Source: Streptomyces nojiriensis
GTDB lineage: Bacteria; Actinomycetota; Actinomycetes; Streptomycetales; Streptomycetaceae
DNA: 64,000 nt
Direction: 5' to 3'
Assembly: GCF_017639205.1 (NCBI RefSeq)
Contig: NZ_CP071139.1
Span: 7,563,501 to 7,627,500, forward strand
The position numbers and the translations under genes are program-made. This document shows positions 17,688-26,207 of the stretch, piece by piece; the stretch's first letter is position 1; each line of letters opens with the position of its first letter. The notes beneath the pieces are model-generated. The model saw nothing but the letters and a program-made list of their open reading frames with translations. It was not told the origin of the DNA and did no database searches.

Positions 17688-19145
17688 TCAGTCCTGGATG
17701 CGCAGCGCGAGGGCCGGGCAGCGCCGTACCGCGCGCAGCGCCTTCTGCCGCTGCGCGCGGGGTACGGCCATGGACGCCTCCGCGGGGAAGCCGTCCAGGT
17801 CCAGGCGGACCACATCGGGCAGGACGTCCACGCACAGCCCGTGGCCCCTGCAGAGGGTCCAGTCGACCAAGAGCCGCTCCGGACTCTCGTCGTCCTCGAG
17901 CAGCGGAAGGGCGCCCAGCACCCGTCTGCCGCAGCCGCTGCCGAGCGCGTGGTCGCGGAACTCGTCCGGGAAGGTCCTGAGCGCCGAGGCGACGAAGTTC
18001 GAGGTGCCGTCCGGATGGCTGCACGCGCCGCGTTTCAGCACCGCCTTCATCCGGAGCTCCAGCATCTCCAGGGCGGGTTTGCCCCCGCCCCGGATGGCGT
18101 CGTCCAGTACATCGGCGATGGCGGGCAGCCCGCGTACGCAGGGGCCGCACTGGCCGGCCGACTCCTTGGCCAACCAACGGGTCACGCGTGCCACTTCGCC
18201 GGCCGGGCAGGTGTCCATGGGCAGCGGCAGCACCGCCCCCGCCCCCAGCCGTGCGCCGAGCCGGTCGAGGGACTCGCGTGATATCTCGGCCGCACGCGCG
18301 TTTGCCGGAGTGAGCCATTTGCCGTGATACCCGCCGACCAGGACGCCCTGGCCCGGATCGGTGCCGCACAGTTCCAGGATGTAGGAGAGCGCGGCTCCGC
18401 TCGGCGTCTCGACGACCGTGTTGCCCGCGACCGTCAGCATGATGGTGCCCGGCTCGCTGGGCAGGCCGGTCGCACGGAAGTCCAGCGCGCCGAGCCGGGC
18501 GGCGACGGCCATCTGGGCGAAGGTCTCGGTGTTGGAGAACAAGGTGGGCACGCCGTTCAGGCCCCGGTCACTGGTGCGCACCTTCTGGCCGGAGGGCAGC
18601 GTCGGCCCGCCGTTCAGGCCGTTCACGTGCGCCGTGCTCTCGCCGGTCACGAAGCGCTCGGGGAGCAGCTCGATCCGCACCCGGCGTCCGGCCGGGCCGC
18701 GTTCCGCGACGGCCTCCCGCAGTGACTGCTCCACGTCCCTCCGGGTGACGCCCACCACGACGTCCTCGGAGTTCAGCGCGGCGGCGGCCAGCAGGGCTCC
18801 GTCGAGCACCAGATGGGGGGTGTGCAGCAGCAGCGCGGTGTCCTTGAGGCAACTCGGCTCGCCCTCACTGCCGTTGACGACGACGGCGGTCTGTCCGTCC
18901 CCGGCGCGGGCCGACCGCATCACGGAGCGCAGTTTCTTGGCGAACGGGAAGCCCGCGCCGCCGCGCCCGCGGAGGTCGATGTTCTCGGCGAGGTCGACGA
19001 GTTCCTCCGGCCGGTAGCGGGGCATTTGGCCGTGTGTCGTCAGATGGGCCACGCGGTCGAGCCGCGCGGCCTGGTCGAGCCCGGCCAGCAGCCGGGGAGC
19101 GCCCACGCAGCCGAGGCTGGGGCGCGTCTCACCGCTCACAGCCAC
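17688..19145 (-). CDS. NuoF-like NADH-binding flavoprotein fused to a ferredoxin domain
   Basis: 485-aa fusion. Residues about 50-250 resemble the FMN/NADH domain of complex I subunit NuoF (LRGRGGAGFPFAKKL, then VVNGSEGEPSCLKD). The SLBB-like part follows, and ESAGQCGPCVRG near 326-337 plus GACSHP near 376 mark the N3 4Fe-4S site, but the first of the four usual Cys is Ala. Residues about 425-485 are a separate ferredoxin domain with CRGHGLC and a final CP, as in P450-type ferredoxins. GTG 19145 overlaps the upstream cytochrome gene; GTG 19139 would give a GTGA overlap. Likely takes electrons from NAD(P)H and passes them to the membrane partner. Confidence 0.86.
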   Translation of the reverse strand: MAVSGETRPSLGCVGAPRLLAGLDQAARLDRVAHLTTHGQMPRYRPEELVDLAENIDLRGRGGAGFPFAKKLRSVMRSARAGDGQTAVVVNGSEGEPSCLKDTALLLHTPHLVLDGALLAAAALNSEDVVVGVTRRDVEQSLREAVAERGPAGRRVRIELLPERFVTGESTAHVNGLNGGPTLPSGQKVRTSDRGLNGVPTLFSNTETFAQMAVAARLGALDFRATGLPSEPGTIMLTVAGNTVVETPSGAALSYILELCGTDPGQGVLVGGYHGKWLTPANARAAEISRESLDRLGARLGAGAVLPLPMDTCPAGEVARVTRWLAKESAGQCGPCVRGLPAIADVLDDAIRGGGKPALEMLELRMKAVLKRGACSHPDGTSNFVASALRTFPDEFRDHALGSGCGRRVLGALPLLEDDESPERLLVDWTLCRGHGLCVDVLPDVVRLDLDGFPAEASMAVPRAQRQKALRAVRRCPALALRIQD

Positions 19146-20131
19146 TGGTCCCGGCTGATGAGCGTCTCGGCGTCAGCTGTGGCGCGGGCGCGGCTCGGCG
19201 CGTAGACGGCGGTGCGCGGAGGTTCGTTGCTCAGGGGCGGTCGGTCATTGAGGGCCGGTCGCTCGGGCCGGGGCGGCTGGGCCTGGTTCGCGGTCACGGC
19301 TGCCGCTGCAGGACGTGAGCCGCGCCTCTGTCGGGGCACGGCGCCCTTGACGGGCTCCTGCGCCACGGGCTGGGGGGTGGGCGGCACGAAGACGGCCGCT
19401 TCGCGCATCCGGCTCCTGACCCGGAACACGAGCACACCCACGATGCCGAGCAGGGCCAGCGCGTACGCGGACGTGACCCAGGGGGCGGCCGCGCGGCCCG
19501 ACTTCAGGCCGTGCACCAGTGAGGCGCCCCAGGCCGGATAGGCGCCGAAGTGCAGGACCCGCCACCACGCCGAGCCGCTCCTGGTGTTGAACACGCTGCG
19601 CACCGCGCCGGAGATGGCCACCGCGATGAAGAGGTATCCGGCCAGGCTGCCGAGACCGACCAGGACGGGCCGGGTGGCGTCCGTGAACGGCACGGCCGCG
19701 GAAGTCGCGGTCGTCCGCTGTCCCGCGACCTTGATCCAGATGTGCAGGGCGAGGAAGAGGAGCCCTGACACGGCGAGGCCGCGGTGCGCGCCCTGGGCGA
19801 GCAGCCGGTGTCCCGAACCGAGGATGACCCGGTCGGTCGCGGCCAGTCCCCAAAGGACGGTGGCGGTGAGCGAGACGAGCGAGAGCACGCCCGCTCCGAA
19901 ATCGAGGAAGGCCCATAGCTGGGTGAAGGCGCCCGCTCGGGCAGCCACGGCGACGAGCGCGATGGCCGCGCCGACGGCGCAGAGCACGCCGGGGCTCAGC
20001 CTGCCGTCCTTGGGAAGGAGGGAGGGCCGCCGGACGGCCCTCCTTCCGGCGGCCGCGGCCGCAGCCGAGGCGTGGCGGTTCTTGCGGCGGGCCCTGTGAG
20101 AGCTGGGCATTTGAGGCTGGGGCAGGGGCAT
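19136..20131 (-). CDS. ferric-reductase-like transmembrane cytochrome b
   Basis: 331-aa membrane protein with about six helices between residues 50 and 230. Histidines in RLLAQGAHRG, FLALHIW, VLHFGAYP and SLVHGL are placed as heme b ligands of the ferric reductase-like/MsrQ-type fold. The Lys/Arg/Ala-rich N-terminus and the long Pro-rich C-terminal tail are cytoplasmic by the positive-inside rule. AGGAGA precedes ATG 20131. Its stop overlaps the start of the NuoF-like gene, so the two are translationally coupled; together they could move electrons from NADH across the membrane. The acceptor is not known. Confidence 0.84.
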   Translation of the reverse strand: MPLPQPQMPSSHRARRKNRHASAAAAAAGRRAVRRPSLLPKDGRLSPGVLCAVGAAIALVAVAARAGAFTQLWAFLDFGAGVLSLVSLTATVLWGLAATDRVILGSGHRLLAQGAHRGLAVSGLLFLALHIWIKVAGQRTTATSAAVPFTDATRPVLVGLGSLAGYLFIAVAISGAVRSVFNTRSGSAWWRVLHFGAYPAWGASLVHGLKSGRAAAPWVTSAYALALLGIVGVLVFRVRSRMREAAVFVPPTPQPVAQEPVKGAVPRQRRGSRPAAAAVTANQAQPPRPERPALNDRPPLSNEPPRTAVYAPSRARATADAETLISRDQWL

Positions 20132-20585
20132 CCAGGTCTCCTGTGCGCCTGGGCATCCGAGCACTCCACCTGGCGCTCGGTACCCGGGGGTCGTTGTAGT
20201 CGTACCCGGCAGCGCTGTGAACTTCCGCGCCGGCCGAGGGAACTTGGGGCCGGAGTGCAGCAGCATCGTGGAGCTGCACAGCAGCTCCACAGGTTTTATC
20301 GAAACGTGATAATTTCTCGCACCGCCCCTCCGGCGCATCGAACAACACCGGAAGATTCCCCTCCAGCGGGGGTTGCGACAGGCCACCGCGCCGCCCGCCA
20401 CCTACGCGTCCCGGACGGCAAAAACAAAGCAAAGTAACGGGACCGTAAGTGGTCGGACCTCTCCAGGAGGGAGTACGAGGGCCGCAACTCCCGCGTCAGA
20501 CACGGATGTTGACGTGGGGAGCAACCTCGGCGGGCTTGTCGCTCTTCCCTGGACAAGCCTCACCCCGGCACGAACGAGGAAAACG
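20132..20585. promoter_or_regulatory. 454-bp divergent promoter region with hairpin and AT-rich site
   Basis: No gene seen. It holds a perfect 9-bp inverted repeat GTGGAGCTG/CAGCTCCAC (20268-20276, 20282-20290) and, next to it, an AT-rich stretch with TTATC/GATAA arms (20296-20300, 20308-20312). Either could be an operator for the redox genes on the left or the PucR-like gene on the right. Confidence 0.4.
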
Positions 20586-21911
20586 ATGTGTGAACTTCTG
20601 AACCGCATCTGGTCCCGCCCCCGTGGCGAGTGGACCCGCGTCCTGCGCAAAGAACTGCCCGCGCTGGCCGCCGAGATAGTGGAGGAGCTTCTGCATGGAA
20701 TTCCGGAATTTTCCGCACTTATCGATGACAACGATGCCATTGATGATGAGTTGTTCCGGCAGCGGGTGGAAGAGGCTCTCCTCACCGTCCTCGGCTACCG
20801 AGAACAGCCCCGGGAACAAGCACCGGACGAGCACGATGAACAGGCGGAGAGTGAGGACGAGATCGAGAACCAGATCGAGGTTCAGAGCCGGTTCGACAGC
20901 AAGGTCGAGCACGAGATCGAGATCGAGGTCGGGATCGCGGCCAGGGCCGAGTGCGAGGTCACGCACGAGGGCCGTCGCGAAGGCCTCCGCGAAGTGCGCA
21001 ACGAAGTACGCAACGAGGGCCGCCGCCAGGGCCTGCGCGAGGTCCGCAACGAAGGCCTGCGCGAGGCCCGGCACGGGAGCCGGCACGAGTCCCGGCACGA
21101 AGGCGTCCGTGAGATGGACCGGGCGCGGCACGACCTGTTCAGGACCCTCACCGATGACAGGGACGCATCCGAGATGTCCCTCAGCGAGCTCGCGGAGGCG
21201 GCCGGCTGGCCCCTCCCGCTCGCCGTACGGGCGATCGTGCCCGCCACCCCCGGCGAGACCCAGCAACTCGCCGCCGTACTGGACCACTGCCTCGTCGGCA
21301 TGTTCGCGGGCCGTCCGTGCCTGCTCGTCCCCAGCCCCGACCCGGACAACCGCGCCTCGCTGGAGAACCTGCTGCGCGGCCGGTTCGCGGCCGTGGGCCA
21401 CGCCGTTCCGCTCCGTGACACGGCCTCCTCGCTGCGCTGGGCGCTGCGCCTGGCCGCGCTGACACCCGCCCGCCCCGGGCTGGAGGTCCGGCCCGTCTTC
21501 GTCGACGACCACCTCTCGACCCTGTTGCTCCTTCAGGACGAGCCCCTGGCCCACGCGCTGGCCGCCCGGTGGCTGCGTCCGCTGGCCGACCTGACCCCCC
21601 GCCAGAGTGAGCGGCTGGAGGTGACGCTGCTCGCTTGGCTGGAGGGCGGCGGGGCCCCCGAGGCCGCCAAGGCTCTGAGTGTGCACCCGCAGACCGTGCG
21701 GTACCGCATGCGTCAGCTGGAGAAGCTCTTCGGGACCGGCCTGCGGGACCCCCGTACCCGCTTCGAACTCGAGATGGCCCTGCGCAGCCGCCGGCTGATG
21801 GCGCAGGTCCGGCGTCAGCACTCCCGGGTCGGCCGCAGGGCCGCCCGCGTGATCCAGGCCGACTTCACCCCCTTGGTCGTCGGACGGATGGCCCGCGTCA
21901 ACGGTCTCTGA
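20586..21911 (+). CDS. PucR-like transcriptional regulator with charged repeat linker
   Basis: 441-aa regulator. The C-terminal PucR-type HTH is clear: LEVTLLAWLEGGGAPEAAKALSVHPQTVRYRM at about 345-377. Residues 1-75 form a helical N-terminal domain. Residues about 80-185 are extraordinarily rich in Glu and Arg, with degenerate units such as REGLREVRNE and HGSRHESRHEG, probably a long charged helix. A domain at about 190-330 resembles the middle region of similar Streptomyces regulators. ATG 20586 has GAGGA upstream. It is divergent from the redox operon and may control it; a very strong terminator follows. Confidence 0.82.
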   Translation: MCELLNRIWSRPRGEWTRVLRKELPALAAEIVEELLHGIPEFSALIDDNDAIDDELFRQRVEEALLTVLGYREQPREQAPDEHDEQAESEDEIENQIEVQSRFDSKVEHEIEIEVGIAARAECEVTHEGRREGLREVRNEVRNEGRRQGLREVRNEGLREARHGSRHESRHEGVREMDRARHDLFRTLTDDRDASEMSLSELAEAAGWPLPLAVRAIVPATPGETQQLAAVLDHCLVGMFAGRPCLLVPSPDPDNRASLENLLRGRFAAVGHAVPLRDTASSLRWALRLAALTPARPGLEVRPVFVDDHLSTLLLLQDEPLAHALAARWLRPLADLTPRQSERLEVTLLAWLEGGGAPEAAKALSVHPQTVRYRMRQLEKLFGTGLRDPRTRFELEMALRSRRLMAQVRRQHSRVGRRAARVIQADFTPLVVGRMARVNGL

Positions 21912-21920
21912 ACCCCCGGA

Positions 21921-21966
21921 AACAGCCCGGCCCGGTCCCGTACATACGGGACCGGGCCGGGCTGTT
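21921..21966 (+). terminator. very strong hairpin after the PucR-like gene
   Basis: Perfect 22-bp inverted repeat (21921-21942 against 21945-21966) separated by two bases, starting 9 bp after the stop. It begins AACAGCCCGGCCCGG and ends with the complement. Confidence 0.85.
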
Positions 21967-22414
21967 TCATGCGTACGCCGTCGGGGCGGGGCAGCCGCGT
22001 GGGCTGTCGGGGCGGGGCCGTGCGGCCTGCGGCCGTGGGGCCGTGGGGCCGCGTGTTCTGCGGTGCGGTGCGGTGCGCCGCCGGGGCCGGGGCCGGGGCC
22101 GGGCCGTGCGTGCCGTACGGTGCGCCGCCCGGCGGGCCGGGCGTGTGTCCCGCGATGTGCCACCGGGCCGTCCGGGCGTGTGCCGGCCGGTGTGCCACCA
22201 GGCCCGGCCGGGCCGGACCGGTGCCGTACGGTGCGCCACCGGGCCCGCCCGTCTCACGCAGTACGCCGCCACCGGGATCCGGCAGCGGCGTACATATACG
22301 AGCGGTGTTGGCCCGAAGTCGGCTTCGGACCAACACCTGTCCCGGGCCGGACACCGGGGTTGGGGGAGAGGAGGGGCGTCCGGCCCGGGAGCGGAGGGGA
22401 GGCCGCCGCGGGGG
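21967..22414. other. 448-bp gene-free, G-rich degenerate repeat region
   Basis: Between convergent genes. The plus strand is strongly G-rich and made of degenerate copies of a unit containing GTGCCGTACGGTGCGCC (near 22111-22127 and 22220-22236) and related GTGTGCCACC blocks, with a run of GGGGCC tandem copies near 22085. No credible codon pattern is present in any frame. The right end holds two hairpins listed separately. Confidence 0.6.
22305..22336 (-). terminator. hairpin after the DUF1996 gene
   Basis: 14-bp stem with one mismatch and a TCGG loop (GTGTTGG at 22305 pairing with CCAACAC ending 22336). Located about 80 bp beyond the DUF1996 stop on the minus strand. A second, 13-bp perfect repeat (22340-22352 with 22378-22390) lies between it and the stop and could serve the same purpose. 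Confidence 0.55.
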
Positions 22415-23794
22415 TCAGCGGCAGTTCTGCCCGTTGTTGATGCAGTTCACGGCCTTGTTCATCAGGCCGTTCGACATCACGTTGATGAAGTCGCCGTGGT
22501 CGGTCGCCGGCTTGTGGAGCTGCTCGGGGAAGCTGTCCACGGCGAACCGGGCACCCGGTGCCACCCCGTAGGTGAGGCGCATCACCAGCTGCGGCATGGC
22601 CTTGAAGCCGTTCGGGCAGCGGCCGTTCTTGTCCGCGAAGGCCACGTGCGTGCGGTGGTTGGCGCTGTCGACGTTCTTGCCGTCAAAGCAGCTCTGGAAG
22701 TTGAAGGTGCGCACCACGTCACTGCCCTTCGGGCAGACCGGGTACTTGTCCTTCAGCTGACGGTTCTCGAATCCCGTGCAGCTCCAGGAGGCGTTGGCGT
22801 TGGCGTTGCCGTTGGTGAAGGCCTTGGCGTCACCGGTGATGACGCGCATGAAGCGGGGCATCGCCGTGACCTTGTCGACCGGACTGCCCTTGAAAGTGAG
22901 CGACACCTGCTTCGGCTTGAGGATGGTGCCGACGTTGGCGTCCTGGCCGCCGCCGGGTGCCTTGGCGTCCTTCTCCACCTTGCCGTCGCGCAACCGCAGC
23001 ACGGGCCAGTAGTACGTGGACTGGTCCCCGTTGCCGCAGGTGGTGCCGGACGCGGCGAGGCTGCCGTTCGTGGAGAAGGCGTCGGTGGTCAGGTTGCCCA
23101 CGTAGTCGTGCATGTGGTGGGCGCCGTTGGAGACGCCGGGGGCGACGATGACGTTGTCGGGGTTGAAGTGGCCGTTCTCGTTGCGGCCGCACTGCGAGGT
23201 GAAGGAGCCCTTCGAGGCGTTTCCGGCCTGGGCGGGATTCTTCACGTTCGGCTTGATCTTGGTGATGCTGACGAAGTCGCTCTTCGCCGGACCGCCCTTC
23301 TGCGCGGCGGCCTGGGCGGCCGCGCCCTGCTCGCCCTTGCTCGCGGCAGCTGCCGCACCGTCATCCGCGGCGGCCGCCTGCTTCATCGTGCACGCGGCCA
23401 AGCCCTCGATCTCCTTGGGACGTTGGCCGCCGCGGCCGATCGCGTCGGCCACGCCCGCGATGGTCTTGTCCCGCTTCTGCTTCAGATCACCGAGGAGGGC
23501 CGCGTCGCCCTTCGCCTTGCCGGCGGCGAGCTGCTTGGAGGCCTCGGCGACCTGGTCGTCCAGCTTGGCGAGGTTCGCGTCGACCTCGGGCTTGGCCTGT
23601 TCTGGTACCGCGGTGAGTTTGTCTCCCACGTCGGGGCAGACGATGGTGGACGTCATCTGGCCCGCCTTGTCGTCCTGGCCGGCGGACGCGTTCCCGGCGA
23701 CGACGGCGACCCCGCCACCGCCGAGTACGAGCGCGGATATCACGCCCAGGACCTTGTTCGACAGGCGTGAGCGTTTGTGGCCCTTTTTACTCAT
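22415..23794 (-). CDS. secreted DUF1996 protein
   Basis: 459-aa exported protein. A basic start, hydrophobic stretch and AGNASAG site give a signal peptide of about 38 residues. Residues about 40-180 are Ala/Lys-rich and probably coiled. The DUF1996 domain fills about 190-450, with the family pattern CGRNENGHFNPDNVIVAPG, then HHMHDYVGN, and later HRTHVAF. Paired Cys occur throughout, and the conserved His are suited to metal binding or hydrolysis; the family has no proven activity. ATG 23794 is 9 bp after the stop of the DUF4142 gene, so the two form an operon. Confidence 0.87.
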   Translation of the reverse strand: MSKKGHKRSRLSNKVLGVISALVLGGGGVAVVAGNASAGQDDKAGQMTSTIVCPDVGDKLTAVPEQAKPEVDANLAKLDDQVAEASKQLAAGKAKGDAALLGDLKQKRDKTIAGVADAIGRGGQRPKEIEGLAACTMKQAAAADDGAAAAASKGEQGAAAQAAAQKGGPAKSDFVSITKIKPNVKNPAQAGNASKGSFTSQCGRNENGHFNPDNVIVAPGVSNGAHHMHDYVGNLTTDAFSTNGSLAASGTTCGNGDQSTYYWPVLRLRDGKVEKDAKAPGGGQDANVGTILKPKQVSLTFKGSPVDKVTAMPRFMRVITGDAKAFTNGNANANASWSCTGFENRQLKDKYPVCPKGSDVVRTFNFQSCFDGKNVDSANHRTHVAFADKNGRCPNGFKAMPQLVMRLTYGVAPGARFAVDSFPEQLHKPATDHGDFINVMSNGLMNKAVNCINNGQNCR

Positions 23795-23803
23795 GCGATC
23801 ACT

Positions 23804-24502
23804 TCACTTCGTCGGTTGGACATTGTCGGAAAGGGCGTCGAAGTCGACGAGGCCGGTGTCTTCGAGGACCGTGATGTGGTCCAGAACCGTGGTGTTGGCG
23901 GACGTGGCGAGGGCCCGGACCATTGAGTTCTTGGTCTGTGCCCGGATCTGGGCCAGCAGGGCGAACACCTTTCCGTGAGCTCGGCGCAGCAGCATGACGA
24001 AGAGCCGTTCGTACTCTTCGCCGCGCGCCCGGTTCAGCTGTCCCAGCCAGTCCTGCTGCTGTGCGGAGGGCTGGTTGGGCAGGTCGACGCCGAGAGCCTG
24101 GCCGACCTGGATGACCTGCCGGTCCAGCTCGGTGTGGCCGTCTATGAGGTGCTGGCCGGCCGTCTTGATCGCGGGTCGGGACCCGCGCTGCTGGGCCTGG
24201 CGGCCGGCCGGCAGCTCCCACAGGCCGGCGAGCCGGACCTTGCGGACGAAGTCCCGGTCCGCGGCGGTCAGCGGTCCGAAGGCCGTGCTCAACGTTCCGC
24301 CGCCGTCGTCGTCGGCGCCCGCCGGACCCGCCGTGCCCGCCGGACCAGCCACGGCGGCCGCGGGCCGGCTGCCGAAACTGTTCACGGGTATGAGAAGCGC
24401 GATCAGGGTGAGCGCAAGTGCGGTGATGACCAGGCCGCTTCCGATCGTGTATCGCGTGGCCAACGACAAGCTGCTGATGGATCTCCGCCGCAATGACGGC
24501 AC
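23804..24502 (-). CDS. DUF4142 membrane-anchored protein
   Basis: 232-aa protein with one N-terminal membrane segment (about 20-42) and a DUF4142 helical domain (about 70-215), recognisable from the pattern LTAADRDFVRKVRLAGLWEL and later QQDWLGQLNRARGEEYERLFV. This domain is a four-helix, ferritin-like bundle of unknown role. GTG 24502 is chosen because GAGGAGG sits four bases upstream and the longer frame adds a non-family Cys/Pro-rich stretch. It is first in a two-gene operon with DUF1996. Confidence 0.84.
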   Translation of the reverse strand: MPSLRRRSISSLSLATRYTIGSGLVITALALTLIALLIPVNSFGSRPAAAVAGPAGTAGPAGADDDGGGTLSTAFGPLTAADRDFVRKVRLAGLWELPAGRQAQQRGSRPAIKTAGQHLIDGHTELDRQVIQVGQALGVDLPNQPSAQQQDWLGQLNRARGEEYERLFVMLLRRAHGKVFALLAQIRAQTKNSMVRALATSANTTVLDHITVLEDTGLVDFDALSDNVQPTK

Positions 24503-25367
24503 TGTGCCTCCTCGCTCCAAGGGCCGGGAGGGGGTGGCGGGGCAGGAGGGGCCGCACATGCTGTGCGGAGCGCACCCGCATTCCCGGGGTGTCACGGGAC
24601 GCTAGTGCCGGGCGCGGCGACGAGGCCGGAGGACATCACCATCGGATAAACATCCCGGCGACTGCGCGGAAGGCTGATATCTTGCGGCGCGCCCGGACAT
24701 CCGGCCGCGTGGCGCCGCCGTGCCCTGCCATGCCCGGGTGCCGTCCGGCCGTGCCCGCGTGCCACCGGCCCCGCTACGGGACCGGATCAGGCGTCAGAGG
24801 CGTCCACGAGGTGGCCGAAGGCCAGGCGCGCGCCACGGCGCGCGCCGAGTCGGCCGACCACCCGGCCGTCCCGGCTCCGGATGCGGCATGGCGGCGCGTC
24901 GCAAGGGCACCGGCCGCCCCCGCTCGCCGGTGTGGACCGTGATGGAACGGATCCGCTTCTCGGGCACGGAGTCCATCGCCTCGTACGCGACCGGTGCGCC
25001 GGGCACTCCGCGGAGAGCCGGCTGCCGCGCCGCGGCTCACCGGTCGCCGTACGGGCCGTCCGCGGGGCCGCGCCCACGGCGGGGGAGGCGGGCGCGGTGC
25101 CGTGACCGTCCGCGTCGCGGAAGGGGAAGTCCACGCCGTCCTGGTCCTGCACGGCCGCGGCGATCGGCCGTGTCGTCGCCGGTGAGCAGCACCGGCACCT
25201 TCACCGCGTCCGGCACCGGAGGAACGGATCGCAGCGCAGTCCGGCTCCGTGCCCGCGTCCTGAACGCCCGTACCCGCGCGACGAGTTCCCCGTCCAGGGG
25301 GGTACCGACGCGGGAGGGCTGCGGGCGCACCCGCCGCCCGCAGCCCTCCCGTCGGCCGTCCGCAGGA
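24503..25367. other. 865-bp stretch without a convincing gene
   Basis: Several overlapping open frames exist on both strands, but none keeps a recognisable domain. A short plus-strand piece near 25100-25185 reads GEVHAVLVLHGRG, like the first strand and oxyanion loop of an alpha/beta hydrolase, and then hits a stop. The region may be decayed coding sequence. An AT-leaning patch near 24640-24690 could hold the promoter for the DUF4142 operon. Confidence 0.4.
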
Positions 25368-26063
25368 TCAGGCGAGCGCCGCGGCCGCCGCCAGCATGCG
25401 CTCCGGGGTCCGTTCGTGCCGCGGCGCCGGCGGCTCCGGAGCCGGATCGGCCGTACGGGTGTCCGTCAGGAGCGCGATCAGGGAGGTACGGGCGCGGGCG
25501 ACGCGGGAGCGGACCGTACCGATCGGGCAGCCGACGGCCGTGGCGGCCTCGGCGTAGGACAGGCCCAGCAGCTGGGTCAGGACCAGGGCCTCCCGGCGCT
25601 CGGCCGGGATCACGGCGAGCAGTTCCGCCAGGGCGATGCCGTCCTCGAAGCCCGGCACGTCGTACGGCTGGGTCTGCTCGGCGGCCGCCTGCCAGTCGCA
25701 GCGGTCCGAGAGTCTCGGCCGCGCGGCCGCGTGGCGCAGGCTGTCCACGACCGTGCGGCGGGCTATGGACAACAGCCACGTGCGCGCGGAGGAACGGCCC
25801 TCGAACCGGTGCAGGCTCGCCAGCGCCCGGAGGAAGACGTCCTGGGTGAGGTCGTCGGCCGCCTGGGTGTCGGCACTGAGGTAGGCCACGTAGCGCCAGA
25901 CGTCGCGGTGGAGCGCGCGCACGAACCGGTCGGTCTTCACGGGATCGCCGTCACGGGCGTCCAGCGCCAGCCGGGTCACCGCCGCGTCGGAGTCGGGGGT
26001 GCGCCGGGCCGGCCGGTCGCCGGTGGTACAGGAGGGGGTCGTCAGGGCAGCAGTCATCGCCAC
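25368..26063 (-). CDS. ECF RNA polymerase sigma factor
   Basis: 231-aa ECF sigma factor. Region 2 spans about 48-115, with DDLTQDVFLRALASLHRFEG as region 2.2-2.3 and ARTWLLSIARRTVVDSLRH as 2.4. Region 4 spans about 150-205, with LVLTQLLGLSYAEAATAVGCPIGTVRSRVARA as the HTH. The N-terminal 35 residues are a variable extension. GTG 26063 and ATG 26057 are both plausible starts. It lies 144 bp downstream of a Met/His-rich membrane protein on the same strand; no classical zinc anti-sigma protein is adjacent. Confidence 0.88.
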   Translation of the reverse strand: MAMTAALTTPSCTTGDRPARRTPDSDAAVTRLALDARDGDPVKTDRFVRALHRDVWRYVAYLSADTQAADDLTQDVFLRALASLHRFEGRSSARTWLLSIARRTVVDSLRHAAARPRLSDRCDWQAAAEQTQPYDVPGFEDGIALAELLAVIPAERREALVLTQLLGLSYAEAATAVGCPIGTVRSRVARARTSLIALLTDTRTADPAPEPPAPRHERTPERMLAAAAALA

Positions 26064-26207
26064 AAGGTCCTTACGGGCAAGGGGAGTCCGGCGCCGCGAG
26101 CGGCGGGGCCGGTGAGGAGTTCGGCCGGCGAGAAGGCATGGCCGAGGCCCGAGGCGCGGTGGTGCGGGTGCGAGAGCGGTCGCGGACGCGGCTCGGGGAA
26201 CCAGCTG

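Noticed and set aside
24774..25330. Overlapping minus-strand frames with hydrolase-like fragments
   Set aside because: No frame keeps a continuous family pattern; at best decayed sequence.
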